Assembly: GCF_000294655.1 (NCBI RefSeq)
Contig: NZ_CAHP01000060.1
Coordinates: 1 to 64,000, forward strand
Origin: Magnetospirillum molischianum DSM 120
Lineage (GTDB): Bacteria > Pseudomonadota > Alphaproteobacteria > Rhodospirillales > Magnetospirillaceae
Reading direction: 5' to 3'
Length of the DNA stretch: 64,000 bases
Part shown: one piece after another, positions 1 to 7,201 of the stretch
Numbering within the stretch: position 1 is the first letter of the stretch
Layout of the letters: each line of letters opens with the position of its first letter
Translations under genes and position numbers: made by a program
The notes under the pieces: model-generated
What the model was told of the DNA's origin: nothing
Databases searched by the model: none
Seen by the model: the letters and a program-made list of their open reading frames with translations, nothing else

Positions 1-361
1 TCCTGAAAATTTTGAAGCCCTCGAAAGTGAAATCATCAGCATCGTGTCGATAATTTCCGGCGTCACCAAGGTTCTTGATGGTGTTTTGACCATGCTCGAA
101 GACATCAACGGTGGTGGAGTTGGCAATCTCCAGAACATTTGCGCGTTCGCCACCGGCGCCAAAGGCATGATCGAATACGCCGGGATGCAAATCGACTTCG
201 CCAAGGACATGCTTCGTAACGCGGAGGTCACGATCAACGCGGGAGTCGAAAACGTCCAGCGGCACATGCCAATGGCAAGGAAGATGCCTGATGAACAGCT
301 TCGATTACACCAACTCCTCAGATTTGGAAAGACTGCGGCTCGCCCTCGTGACGACAAGTGA
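1..361 (+). CDS. Hypothetical protein, 5' end outside window
   Basis: The frame is open from base 2 to the TGA at 359-361, so the gene enters from the left edge; the internal GTG at 44 is probably not its start. The visible product is mildly hydrophobic with a Gly-rich stretch (GGGVGN) and a basic, Arg-rich tail. Its last 71 bases overlap the next gene in another frame. No family is recognised. Confidence 0.55.
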   Translation, partial: PENFEALESEIISIVSIISGVTKVLDGVLTMLEDINGGGVGNLQNICAFATGAKGMIEYAGMQIDFAKDMLRNAEVTINAGVENVQRHMPMARKMPDEQLRLHQLLRFGKTAARPRDDK

Positions 362-665
362 CCACGACAGAGCGATGATCGTCGCCTTTTGCATGACCAG
401 CGGCTTGATGCTGCCGAAAGGCTTTGCGATGCGCTGGCTGTGGTGGGTGTCCCGCAAAAATCGTTTCGTCAAGATGACGGCGGCGCTGACGCACCCCAAG
501 ACCAAGCCGCTGCTCGACGACATGTGGCGTGAAACGATCAACTGGATGGTCGCCGGCAAGGATCAGAATGACCCCAAAAGCGCCGGCGGCTGGAACTCGA
601 ACGAACTGAACCTCTTCGTCGAATTCTTGCGCTTCATTGGCGTGTTTCGTCGGAGGGCTGCCTGA
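291..665 (+). CDS. Hypothetical protein, 124 aa
   Basis: Starts at ATG 291 with a good Shine-Dalgarno (AAGGAAG, 277-283), although this overlaps the preceding frame by 71 bases; GTG 348 or ATG 375 are alternatives. Aromatic and basic protein (RWLWWVSRKNR near residue 45). The stop shares one base with the next start (TGATG), so translation is probably coupled. Function unknown. Confidence 0.65.
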   Translation: MNSFDYTNSSDLERLRLALVTTSDHDRAMIVAFCMTSGLMLPKGFAMRWLWWVSRKNRFVKMTAALTHPKTKPLLDDMWRETINWMVAGKDQNDPKSAGGWNSNELNLFVEFLRFIGVFRRRAA

Positions 666-883
666 TGAAGACGTTCTTCGAGGAAATCGCCGTGAACGCC
701 GCTGGCCGTCGCGTTCGAGTCCGTCGGGCGCACGTTCGTCCTCGGCACTTCTATGTCGTCAGCGTTGACGGCGTTCGGATCGACAGCTTCCTGAACCTCG
801 CTCGCGCCCGCCGACTCGCCAAGACCCTGTTCAACACTCTTGGACCGATCGAGTCCGAAACCACCTGGAGGATCGCCGCATGA
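665..883 (+). CDS. Small basic hypothetical protein, 72 aa
   Basis: Very Arg-rich N-terminal half (RRVRVRRAHVRPRH), then a short beta-rich segment. The start overlaps the previous stop and the stop overlaps the next start (ATGA), placing it inside a translationally coupled run of early genes. The charge suggests nucleic-acid contact, which is inference only. Confidence 0.65.
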   Translation: MKTFFEEIAVNAAGRRVRVRRAHVRPRHFYVVSVDGVRIDSFLNLARARRLAKTLFNTLGPIESETTWRIAA

Positions 884-1362
884 ACAAGATCGTTATCGAC
901 ACTGCCACGCTCAAAGCGCTGCTTGGGGGACATCCCGAGATCGAGGTGGAACTTCTCGCCGTCGCCCGCGAGAAGGTGGCCGAGGAGCTGAAGCGCAAGC
1001 TGCCCGACGGTTATGCCGCCAAATTTGCCGACGACATAATGGCTGACCTCAAACAGCGCATCAACGCCCAGATGTTGAATTGGCGGGGCGATGCGCTGTC
1101 CGACAGAGTGCGCGACATGGTGCGCGGGTGCGTCTACGACGTGCTTAATGCACAGACCAAGGCCGCCGCCGAGCAGACCGCCCGAGATGTCGCGGAGAAG
1201 GCGATCACCGCCATGCTCCCCCGTCTGGAGGAGCGGCTGAGCCAGCATCAAGACGCCTTGATCAAGAAGATCAACGGCCTCGTCGGCGAGGAGATCGAGC
1301 GCCAGATCAACGCTCGCCTCAATGCCATGATGAAGCTGACCGAGGGCCTGCAAAATGCGTAA
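880..1362 (+). CDS. Coiled-coil hypothetical protein, 160 aa
   Basis: Predominantly helical, with long charged heptad-like stretches in two halves (residues about 20-60 and 85-155). Upstream GGAGG supports ATG 880. It overlaps both neighbours by a few bases. No catalytic motif is visible; a structural or adaptor role is possible but not shown. Confidence 0.65.
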   Translation: MNKIVIDTATLKALLGGHPEIEVELLAVAREKVAEELKRKLPDGYAAKFADDIMADLKQRINAQMLNWRGDALSDRVRDMVRGCVYDVLNAQTKAAAEQTARDVAEKAITAMLPRLEERLSQHQDALIKKINGLVGEEIERQINARLNAMMKLTEGLQNA

Positions 1363-1726
1363 GCCGCCGGTCAACATGGACCCTTGGCGCAAGAACAAGG
1401 ATGAGATTATGGCCATCGCCCTGCGCAAGGGCTGGTTCTCGGTGCCGAAGTATCTCTGGCGTGCCGAGGGAATGGCCAAGAAGTGTCGCGAGCTGGTCAA
1501 GGAAGGCAAGCTGCGCCGCAGGCGCTCATGGGAGAAGGGGCGCTACAGCCACGACATCATGTATGAGCCGGTTGGCGTGAAGGTCGCGCCAAAGCCCGAG
1601 TCCAAACGCCCCTGTCACTGCCCTCGCTGTGGCGTCGATTGTGGCGATCACGACAGCTACCTCACGCATTGGCGCGAACATCACGATGTGCCGCCCGCAA
1701 AGCCTGCTGCTGTGGGGCAGAATTAG
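1355..1726 (+). CDS. Zinc-finger protein, 123 aa
   Basis: The C-terminal segment has a Cys/His array (CHCPRCGVDCGDHDSYLTHW), with CPRC followed by H-x4-HH, consistent with a C2H2-like zinc finger. The N-terminal half is basic and could be a winged helix (KGWFSVPKYLWRAEGMAKKC). A nucleic-acid-binding role is likely but the target is unknown. Its stop lies inside a family 1 operator copy. Confidence 0.7.
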   Translation: MRKPPVNMDPWRKNKDEIMAIALRKGWFSVPKYLWRAEGMAKKCRELVKEGKLRRRRSWEKGRYSHDIMYEPVGVKVAPKPESKRPCHCPRCGVDCGDHDSYLTHWREHHDVPPAKPAAVGQN

Positions 1727-1739
1727 CGTATTCGCGAAA
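1721..1739. promoter_or_regulatory. Family 1 operator-like palindrome
   Basis: Imperfect palindrome AATTAGCGTATTCGCGAA between the stop at 1726 and the next SD. Copy of the repeat found before most operons of the left block. Confidence 0.6.
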
Positions 1740-1759
1740 GCACGAACGGAGAGCGAGGG

Positions 1760-2110
1760 ATGAAGAGCATTTTCGACGAGCAGGGCCACCGCCGCTTCAT
1801 CGACAAGTCCGAGGACTTGGCGGCCTGGACCGACGACGAGCTGCGCAAGGGCATCGCCGACTACCAGGCGATCATCGACCGCGTGGATGACAGCGAATAC
1901 AGCGGAGTCGCCGAGGGCGACTGCTGTGCCGACAGCCGCGACATCCTCTTGCACGAGCTGAAGCGCCGGGTGGTCGAGATCGTGCCGACTGACGGTGAAA
2001 TCCGCGGACGCACTGGGCGCGTTATCAGCATCGACGAGTTCGTGGACCCGCCGCTGAACCGTCATGCGCGTCGGCAGGTTAAGTCCAAGCGCTATCGGGG
2101 GCCTCGATGA
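1760..2110 (+). CDS. Acidic hypothetical protein, 116 aa
   Basis: Preceded by GGAGAGCGAGGG. Acidic N-terminal helices (residues 15-45), a Cys pair (DCCAD), and a basic tail (RHARRQVKSKRYRGPR). First gene of an operon behind a family 1 site; overlaps the next gene by ATGA. No family recognised. Confidence 0.65.
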   Translation: MKSIFDEQGHRRFIDKSEDLAAWTDDELRKGIADYQAIIDRVDDSEYSGVAEGDCCADSRDILLHELKRRVVEIVPTDGEIRGRTGRVISIDEFVDPPLNRHARRQVKSKRYRGPR

Positions 2111-2415
2111 CCGCCAATCCTCGCGACGCTCTGGCGTTCAAGCACTTCCCCGCCGAGTGGTGCCGGATCGTCAACAAGCCCGGCGCCAGCAAGAAGCGCC
2201 AGCAGCTCCGCAAGCGGGGCGAAGAGGCTGAAACCGTTCTGGCTCTGCGGGCCAAGGGCGCGAGCTGCGCCACCTGCAACGGCTATGAGAAGGCTCCGCA
2301 CCCCAAGGAACTGGGCTTCACCCATTACTGCGCCGCCGACAGCGATTTTCACGGCTATGTCGGCGCCCTCGCCACCGGCTTGTGCCATCGCTGGGCTGAA
2401 AGGAAAGCGTCGTGA
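2107..2415 (+). CDS. Cysteine-containing hypothetical protein, 102 aa
   Basis: Contains CATC near residue 55 and further Cys/His residues (HYC, LCHRW) that could bind metal. Start overlaps the previous stop; stop overlaps the next GTG. Small early phage protein of unknown function. Confidence 0.65.
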   Translation: MTANPRDALAFKHFPAEWCRIVNKPGASKKRQQLRKRGEEAETVLALRAKGASCATCNGYEKAPHPKELGFTHYCAADSDFHGYVGALATGLCHRWAERKAS

Positions 2416-2603
2416 CTTATCAGGAATTCGCGATCGGCACGCTGCGCGGCCCACATCACATTCGGCACCTTGGTCGCGCCCTTCGCTACCAGTTCGGCGT
2501 CAAGACCGGCAATGGTTGGGTGTTTTTCAGCGACACGATTGAGAAGCGGGCGCGTCAGGCTGCCGAGGCGTATCTCGCTGACATGAAGAAGGAGAAGGTC
2601 TGA
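2412..2603 (+). CDS. Small hypothetical protein, 63 aa
   Basis: GTG start overlaps the previous TGA (GTGA). Predicted beta hairpin then a terminal helix (KRARQAAEAYLADMKK). Translationally coupled member of the 1760-2821 operon. Function unknown. Confidence 0.6.
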   Translation: MTYQEFAIGTLRGPHHIRHLGRALRYQFGVKTGNGWVFFSDTIEKRARQAAEAYLADMKKEKV

Positions 2604-2821
2604 TGTTGGAAATCACTGGTTGGGTCGCCCTGATGGCGATCGCTCTGGCTCTTTCGGCAATCGTTGCTATTGCCGGCTTCATGAACCTTCCCCGCTACAA
2701 CATCGGCGGCGTCGAGAACGGTGCCGTCACCAAACTGCTGACGATCAGCGCCGCCGGTCTCGTTCTGCTGTTCTGGCGGTGGGTGATTAGCGTCGCCCCG
2801 TTCGTCATCACTCTAAAGTAG
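2603..2821 (+). CDS. Small membrane protein, 72 aa
   Basis: Two hydrophobic segments, about residues 5-28 and 47-68, separated by a polar loop (NLPRYNIGGVENG). SD AAGGAGAAGG precedes ATG 2603. Last gene of its operon. A small inner-membrane protein of a phage early operon could act in exclusion or membrane remodelling, but nothing in the sequence decides this. Confidence 0.7.
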   Translation: MLEITGWVALMAIALALSAIVAIAGFMNLPRYNIGGVENGAVTKLLTISAAGLVLLFWRWVISVAPFVITLK

Positions 2822-2850
2822 CCGCCCGCGCAACCTCCCGCTATGAGACA

Positions 2851-2875
2851 GAATTAGCTTATTAGCGAATTAGCA
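2851..2875. promoter_or_regulatory. Family 1 operator, tandem
   Basis: GAATTAGCTTATTAGCGAATTAGC: overlapping copies of the GCGAATTAGC half-site in the 66-base gap before the gene at 2888. Confidence 0.7.
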
Positions 2876-2887
2876 CACGGAGACAAC

Positions 2888-3238
2888 ATGAAGACCCGAA
2901 CCCAACTTGCCGCCGTTCTGCGAGGGGTTGCTGAGTCGTCGGTCCTGACCGTCGAGGAAGCCGACGATTTGGACACTATCGCCTCGATGCTGGAAAGCAA
3001 CACTCGCCTGGCTATCGTTATCGAGGGCGGCGTGGTGCAAGCCGTTGTGTCTGACGCCCCCGAAACGCTCGGAGGGCTCGATATCGCAGTGATCGACTAC
3101 GACACCGACGGCATGGACGATGATCAGATTGTGCAGGTCATCCAGTCGGACGGCAGCACCGCCAGCGCCGATGTTACCCACCCCTCGATCACCAAGGCTG
3201 AGATCGGCCTGGACGAAGTGTTCGCGGTGGAGGGGTGA
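2888..3238 (+). CDS. Acidic hypothetical protein, 116 aa
   Basis: ATG after CGGAGA. Strongly acidic, with a very Asp-rich middle (DYDTDGMDDDQ) in a predicted alpha/beta fold. First gene of a three-gene operon with 3240 and 3574, behind a tandem family 1 site. Acidic early phage proteins sometimes mimic DNA; that is inference only here. Confidence 0.65.
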   Translation: MKTRTQLAAVLRGVAESSVLTVEEADDLDTIASMLESNTRLAIVIEGGVVQAVVSDAPETLGGLDIAVIDYDTDGMDDDQIVQVIQSDGSTASADVTHPSITKAEIGLDEVFAVEG

Positions 3239-3239
3239 C

Positions 3240-3572
3240 ATGGACATCGCTGTCAACTTCGATTTCCTTGAGTTCGCCATCCGCGCGGCGCACTTCCACG
3301 CCGGCTTCGAGCATGATCGCCCCGCGGCTGATCCGTTCTGCGAGACGCCCTATGCCGAAACGATGCTGGCGGCGCTGATTGCCCGCTGGATCGAGCTGAA
3401 CGTGGACTTCGACGCCATCCCTTATGGCACCGACAGCGTGGTCCTCGCGGTTCACACCCGCGTCGTTTCCAAGAAGCCGGATGGGTTTCGCGAGGAAGAA
3501 TTCTACAACGACGCTGATCCCGTGGCACCGCTGCTCGCCGATTTCGATCTCAAGACCGCCTTGGAGAACTGA
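3240..3572 (+). CDS. Hypothetical protein, 110 aa
   Basis: SD GGAGGGG precedes ATG 3240, which follows the previous stop by one base. Acidic helical protein containing HFHAGFEHD. No known family. Middle gene of the 2888-3891 operon. Confidence 0.65.
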   Translation: MDIAVNFDFLEFAIRAAHFHAGFEHDRPAADPFCETPYAETMLAALIARWIELNVDFDAIPYGTDSVVLAVHTRVVSKKPDGFREEEFYNDADPVAPLLADFDLKTALEN

Positions 3573-3573
3573 C

Positions 3574-3891
3574 ATGCTGGACAAGATCACTCGTCGCCTG
3601 AACACCATCACCGATCGCATTCGGGCGATGGTGCTGTTTTTGGCCCTGGCGCGTAAAGTCAACCTTGACAATCCATTAGCGATGGCTCGGGGTCTGGAGC
3701 CGCTGATTGCTTCGGTCGAGCATCTGCTGAACCGGCACGATCAAATCGAGGCGTCGATGGCCAGCACTGAGACGATGCTCTGGAGCGACGCCCGGTCGCC
3801 CGAGGGTGACGACTACAACGACCTGGCAGCCGAGGTGAATGCACTGGTTGCCCCTCTCTGCGCTCTCTACGCTAATTCGCCTGTTCGCTAA
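3574..3891 (+). CDS. Helical hypothetical protein, 105 aa
   Basis: Starts one base after the previous stop with TTGGAGAA as SD. Basic N-terminal helix, then amphipathic helices. The end of the gene (3870-3891) coincides with a family 1 operator, so the operator overlaps the 3' end of the reading frame. Confidence 0.6.
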   Translation: MLDKITRRLNTITDRIRAMVLFLALARKVNLDNPLAMARGLEPLIASVEHLLNRHDQIEASMASTETMLWSDARSPEGDDYNDLAAEVNALVAPLCALYANSPVR

Positions 3892-3894
3892 TAA
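3870..3894. promoter_or_regulatory. Family 1 operator
   Basis: CGCTAATTCGCCTGTTCGCTAATAA, two half-sites in direct orientation, immediately upstream of the truncated nuclease gene. Confidence 0.65.
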
Positions 3895-3902
3895 GGTGTA
3901 AA

Positions 3903-5018
3903 ATGACCTCCCTTCGTTGGGCTTTCTTTGCCTTGTTTGCTCAATCATCGTTGACTTTTTCGGCGATCGGGGCCGAATGCCCCAACATCCCAGTGCCGGC
4001 GACCGCTACTCAGGTCGATACGGTCTGCCACGAGCGCTACTTCAGCCTGGTCGATCGGCACTATCTGATCCCGCGCGTTGTTGGATACGACCTGACGCGG
4101 GATCAGGCGCTTGGTTGCGAACCCCGGGAGCGAAGCTTTCACGTCGAAGACCAGTTGCCGAAGAGCGAGCGGGTTTCGGCGAGCGACTACGCTCGCAGCG
4201 GCTATGATATGGGGCACATGATGCCGGCCGAGGACGCCTCGTCCCTTCCCCGCACCATGCGCGACAGCTTCTCGACGCCTGCCATAATTAGCGCTTTCGC
4301 TAATTTGCCTACCGCCCTGCCTTCTGCGGGAAGTTACACTGAACACATTGAAACGCAAGGAGATTGCCCCATGCGACACATCTGCACTGCTGAATGCGGG
4401 TTCGTCACCGACACCCGCGACGATCTGATCGAAGGCTGCTGTCCCGTCTGCGGTGAGGAAGTGATTTCCGAAACGGGTGAGGTCGAGGTTCACACTGTGA
4501 ACGTCGGCTACAGCGAATATAACGTCAACGTGGTGGTCGTGAAGTCGATCCCCGGCACCTCGATCAAAGAAATCTGCGATCTGGCCGTGCGCCGGGCCGA
4601 CGGCGATTTGTCGCAGGGGTGGGGAAAAACCGACGACATCTCGAACAGCTTCGTTGATCTGATCGCCAGAGGCGAGTTCAAGTGCGCCTACGCCGCCCCC
4701 GACGCCGACACCGTGCCGGTCCCCCTGCCCCACACCGAGTCATTCGTCATCTCCGATCCCGAAAACCGGGCCAAGCTGAAGCATTTCGACGAGGCTCTCG
4801 ATCGCTTGAATGACCTGCTGAAGGGTGACGACGGCCAGGCGTGCGATGAGGCTCGGAAGTTTCTTGAGCGGGTCCGCCTCTCCATGGCCGGGAAGGACGA
4901 GGTCGATCCCGGCCAGGCCGAAGAAGAGCTGGCGATGTGCCCCGTGTGCGGCAGTTTCGGTCCCGAGTTCGATGGGTGCGCGAACCACACCGTCGCAAAC
5001 TGCGCCGCGTCGTCGTGA
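3903..5018 (+). CDS. Truncated secreted NucA-type nuclease fused in frame to a zinc-ribbon protein
   Basis: One 371-codon frame made of two parts. Residues 1-24 look like a signal peptide ending AIGA. Residues 40-124 resemble the N-terminal half of the DNA/RNA non-specific endonuclease (NUC) family, including SGYDMGHMMPAED, where the usual catalytic motif is DRGH; the second half of that domain (SNMxPQ region with the metal-binding Asn) is absent. Similarity stops at DSFS (about 4274), and residues 125-156 are encoded by a family 1 operator and leader. The frame then enters a protein with its own SD (AAGGAGA, 4357-4363) and ATG 4371. The fusion is more likely accidental than functional; the nuclease half is probably dead. 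Confidence 0.55.
   Translation: MTSLRWAFFALFAQSSLTFSAIGAECPNIPVPATATQVDTVCHERYFSLVDRHYLIPRVVGYDLTRDQALGCEPRERSFHVEDQLPKSERVSASDYARSGYDMGHMMPAEDASSLPRTMRDSFSTPAIISAFANLPTALPSAGSYTEHIETQGDCPMRHICTAECGFVTDTRDDLIEGCCPVCGEEVISETGEVEVHTVNVGYSEYNVNVVVVKSIPGTSIKEICDLAVRRADGDLSQGWGKTDDISNSFVDLIARGEFKCAYAAPDADTVPVPLPHTESFVISDPENRAKLKHFDEALDRLNDLLKGDDGQACDEARKFLERVRLSMAGKDEVDPGQAEEELAMCPVCGSFGPEFDGCANHTVANCAASS
4285..4307. promoter_or_regulatory. Family 1 operator inside the nuclease frame
   Basis: TAATTAGCGCTTTCGCTAATTT lies at the point where nuclease similarity ends, upstream of the SD and ATG of the downstream gene. Confidence 0.65.
4371..5018 (+). CDS. Double zinc-ribbon protein, 215 aa (internal start)
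   Basis: ATG 4371 has a near-perfect SD (AAGGAGA, 7-base spacing) and lies just after a family 1 operator, so it is the likely natural start. N-terminal Cys array (CTAECGF...GCCPVCGEE) and C-terminal array (MCPVCGSFGPEFDGCANH) suggest two zinc ribbons flanking a central alpha/beta and coiled-coil region. Nucleic-acid or protein binding is likely; the target is unknown. Confidence 0.65.
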   Translation: MRHICTAECGFVTDTRDDLIEGCCPVCGEEVISETGEVEVHTVNVGYSEYNVNVVVVKSIPGTSIKEICDLAVRRADGDLSQGWGKTDDISNSFVDLIARGEFKCAYAAPDADTVPVPLPHTESFVISDPENRAKLKHFDEALDRLNDLLKGDDGQACDEARKFLERVRLSMAGKDEVDPGQAEEELAMCPVCGSFGPEFDGCANHTVANCAASS

Positions 5019-5230
5019 GCGACCTCGTCCACAAGATCGTGAAGCGGCCCGAGGGGTTTCTGCTGACCATCAATGGGACAATGCCTCTCGGGCTCGCCGG
5101 CGAGCCCAACCTCTATTGGTCCAAGCTCGCTGATCTGGTCGCCGCGATCAAGAAGAAGGGGTTCGAGGTTCAGAAAGACGGAACCTGCGTCCCCGCCCAC
5201 CGCATTCAGAAGAAAGGGAAGAAGACATGA
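5015..5230 (+). CDS. Small basic hypothetical protein, 71 aa
   Basis: GTG 5015 overlaps the previous TGA (GTGA), which decides the start over the longer in-frame extension. Lys-rich C-terminus (RIQKKGKKT). Predicted beta-rich. Coupled with both neighbours. Function unknown. Confidence 0.6.
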   Translation: MSDLVHKIVKRPEGFLLTINGTMPLGLAGEPNLYWSKLADLVAAIKKKGFEVQKDGTCVPAHRIQKKGKKT

Positions 5231-5472
5231 TCAAATTGCCGACCGTTGTCGTTGGTCCGGTGCGCAAACACCCGACCCAAGGTCATGGGTTCGACATCAT
5301 CAATCACGACGGGGCACGTTCGTTCCGCACCTGCGAGACGGAAGACGACGCCACCGCTGAGCGCGAGAACTTCATCCATGGGTTCCGTCACCCGGTGACG
5401 ATGGCGAAGGTGTTGACGCCCATGTCGCAGTCCGAATTCAAGCGCCTGCGGGAAACCTACGAACGGGCTTAG
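5227..5472 (+). CDS. Hypothetical protein, 81 aa
   Basis: ATG 5227 overlaps the previous stop and is preceded by AAAGGGAAGAAG. Mixed alpha/beta, ending in a charged helix. Last gene before a clear terminator at 5498. No family recognised. Confidence 0.65.
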   Translation: MIKLPTVVVGPVRKHPTQGHGFDIINHDGARSFRTCETEDDATAERENFIHGFRHPVTMAKVLTPMSQSEFKRLRETYERA

Positions 5473-5488
5473 TCGGCGCCGTTCTGTA

Positions 5489-5518
5489 GATACGGCAGCG
5501 GGTGCCTATAGGTGATCC
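5489..5518 (+). repeat. 30-nt GATACGGC...GATCC element, copy A
   Basis: First of six copies of a fixed-length element: GATACGGC, about 17 variable bases, GATCC, then NTGG. This copy overlaps the terminator stem at 5498-5528. Confidence 0.55.
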
Positions 5519-5536
5519 TGGCACCCGCCTTTTCTT
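5498..5536 (+). terminator. Rho-independent terminator
   Basis: Stem GCGGGTGCC / GGCACCCGC (9 bp, 13-base loop) followed by CTTTTCTT, 25 bases after the stop at 5472. Confidence 0.75.
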
Positions 5537-5846
5537 GGCTTCGTCCGACGCCATGGCGTCGCCCTCGGCTCAACCGCGGCGACGCAGGATCTCGCCTTCG
5601 AACTTGTCGGCAACGCCTTGGTTTGATTGAGGCGCATCCGCCCATTCGCTAAATCGCCCATTCGCCTATTGATCAGCCATCGCGGTCTGAAGCACGCGCG
5701 CACCCGTGCTTTAATGCGCGCGTGCGCAGTCGTCCTGCTCCTCTGCCATGCGGACTGCCGCCCGCGCAACCTGTCCGATCCCGATATCTTCAAATCATCA
5801 AGAGCGCAACGCACAACGCAAGCGCAACAACACAGGAGATAGACCG
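5537..5846. other. Non-coding leader of the 5847 gene
   Basis: No convincing gene. It holds a family 1 operator at 5643-5670 and a leader rich in CGCAAC repeats (AGCGCAACGCACAACGCAAG) before the SD CAGGAGA at 5833. Confidence 0.5.
5643..5670. promoter_or_regulatory. Family 1 operator
   Basis: CATTCGCTAAATCGCCCATT followed by CGCCTATT: two directly repeated half-sites about 175 bases upstream of the 5847 gene. Confidence 0.6.
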
Positions 5847-6833
5847 ATGGCCAAGCGCGCGAACACCCAAGTCAAGACCCCCGTCTCGAAGACCACCCGC
5901 TCCCGCAAGCGCAACAAAGAGGAGGCCGTCGTGATCACCGCCGCCACTGTTGCCCCCGCCCTGCCCTCCTCCCCCGTCGGGGCCGAGATTGACCTCGACT
6001 CGCTCGACAGCCTGCTCGCCGACGAGGTTCTTTCGGCTGATACCGAAGACGACGACCTGGACCTTGAGATCGAGATCGAAGATGAGAACGACGACCTGGA
6101 CCTTGCGAGCCAGATCGAAGAGCCGGCCCCGGTCGAAACCACCCCCGCCAACAACGACGCCGAACTGGAAGCGCTGATGGCCGAGATCGAGGGCGATGAC
6201 GCTCCGGTCGAAGCGAGTGACGAGGATCTGGAGAAGGTCGCCGGCGAGATCGCCCTGGAAGAAACCCGCCAGGAAATCTACGCCAAGCAAGAGTCCACCG
6301 TCGAACTGAAGGACGAGCCGGCGCCCAGCGAGGAAACCAAGACCGCGAAGGCCCCCAAGGAACCCCGCGAGAAGAAGGAGCGCGCTCCTCGGTTGACCCT
6401 GGAAAGCCTGCCCGCCGACGCCTTCGTGCTGACCCTGAGCGATGCGGAAGTGGACCTCGAAGAGAACAAGGCGACGGTGATTGCCCGGAAGCCGACCGCC
6501 GTGAAGGTCGCCGAGAAGTTCGAGAACACCCTGCTGTCGATCGCCGCCGGCAAGCTCCCGAGCGTCTACACGGTCCAGACCATGAAGTTGTTGCGCAAAC
6601 AGGGCGGCACCGCGACCTCGAAGCAAATCGTCGAGGACCTGATGTCCCGCTACGGCGACGGGACGGCCCGTGCCCAAGGCAGCCAGATGATGCAGCTCCT
6701 CCCGGCGCTGAAGATCGCCGAACGGTCGGGGAACTCTCTGACCCTGAACGCCGAGTCCACTCTGGCGATGGCGATCTACGGGATCATCGACGGCGCGTCG
6801 AGTGCCCCGGCGGAAGAGCCGGAAGCTGCGTAA
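5847..6833 (+). CDS. Acidic, modular hypothetical protein, 328 aa
   Basis: ATG 5847 is preceded by CAGGAGATAGACCG. Lys/Arg-rich N-terminus (1-30), a very acidic low-complexity stretch (about 50-115, Asp/Glu runs), a charged Lys-rich linker (170-195), then a folded C-terminal domain (about 200-315) that looks like a winged helix (TVQTMKLLRKQGGTATSKQI). Alone in its transcription unit, between a terminator and tandem terminators. This architecture resembles abundant phage DNA-associated proteins; the exact role is unknown. Confidence 0.7.
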   Translation: MAKRANTQVKTPVSKTTRSRKRNKEEAVVITAATVAPALPSSPVGAEIDLDSLDSLLADEVLSADTEDDDLDLEIEIEDENDDLDLASQIEEPAPVETTPANNDAELEALMAEIEGDDAPVEASDEDLEKVAGEIALEETRQEIYAKQESTVELKDEPAPSEETKTAKAPKEPREKKERAPRLTLESLPADAFVLTLSDAEVDLEENKATVIARKPTAVKVAEKFENTLLSIAAGKLPSVYTVQTMKLLRKQGGTATSKQIVEDLMSRYGDGTARAQGSQMMQLLPALKIAERSGNSLTLNAESTLAMAIYGIIDGASSAPAEEPEAA

Positions 6834-6840
6834 GGGTTCG

Positions 6841-6896
6841 GGAGGGGCGCAGGCCCCTCCCCTACCCCCGGCGGGCCTGATGGCCCGCCTCTTTCG
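6841..6896 (+). terminator. Tandem terminator hairpins
   Basis: GAGGGGC / GCCCCTC (6842-6859), then GGCGGGCC / GGCCCGCC (6870-6889) followed by TCTTTC. Closes the 5847 gene. Confidence 0.75.
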
Positions 6897-7097
6897 TGCT
6901 CCAGCGCCGCCATGGCGACCTGAGTGACACGCCGGGACCTTGCCACCCATCGAGAATTTCCCGTCTGGGGCTGGGGTAAATCGCCCCGATTGAACCCCGC
7001 GTGTTTCGCGTTTTCCAGCCCCGTGGGGCGTAGGTAATGGGAAGTGAGCTACCCCTGTCGCCCCCGCCCCTCTTCTGCCCCTCTACGCGCAATTTTC
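6897..7097. other. Intergenic region without a gene
   Basis: About 200 bases of non-coding sequence containing a GCCCCGTGGGGC element (7018-7029) also seen near 11716 and 18846. No convincing promoter core was found. Confidence 0.4.
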
Positions 7098-7131
7098 GCA
7101 CATTCGCGAATACGTGATTTAGCGAATGTGC
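7098..7131. promoter_or_regulatory. Family 1 operator, long inverted repeat
   Basis: GCACATTCGC ... GCGAATGTGC, 10-bp arms around a 14-base centre that itself contains GAATACGTGATT. Lies 70 bases upstream of the 7202 gene. Confidence 0.7.
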
Positions 7132-7201
7132 CAACCGATGCGCCTTTGGGATCGAGCGAAACTCTCCCCCATCGAAACGACGCGCATTGAGGAGACAGCG
7201 C

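Noticed and set aside
751-1509. 252-aa minus-strand reading frame
   Set aside because: Covers three well-supported + genes, has no SD and reads as a high-GC shadow; the same applies to 34842-35939, 36051-37355, 42879-44117, 46946-48382 and 51075-52631 on the minus strand.
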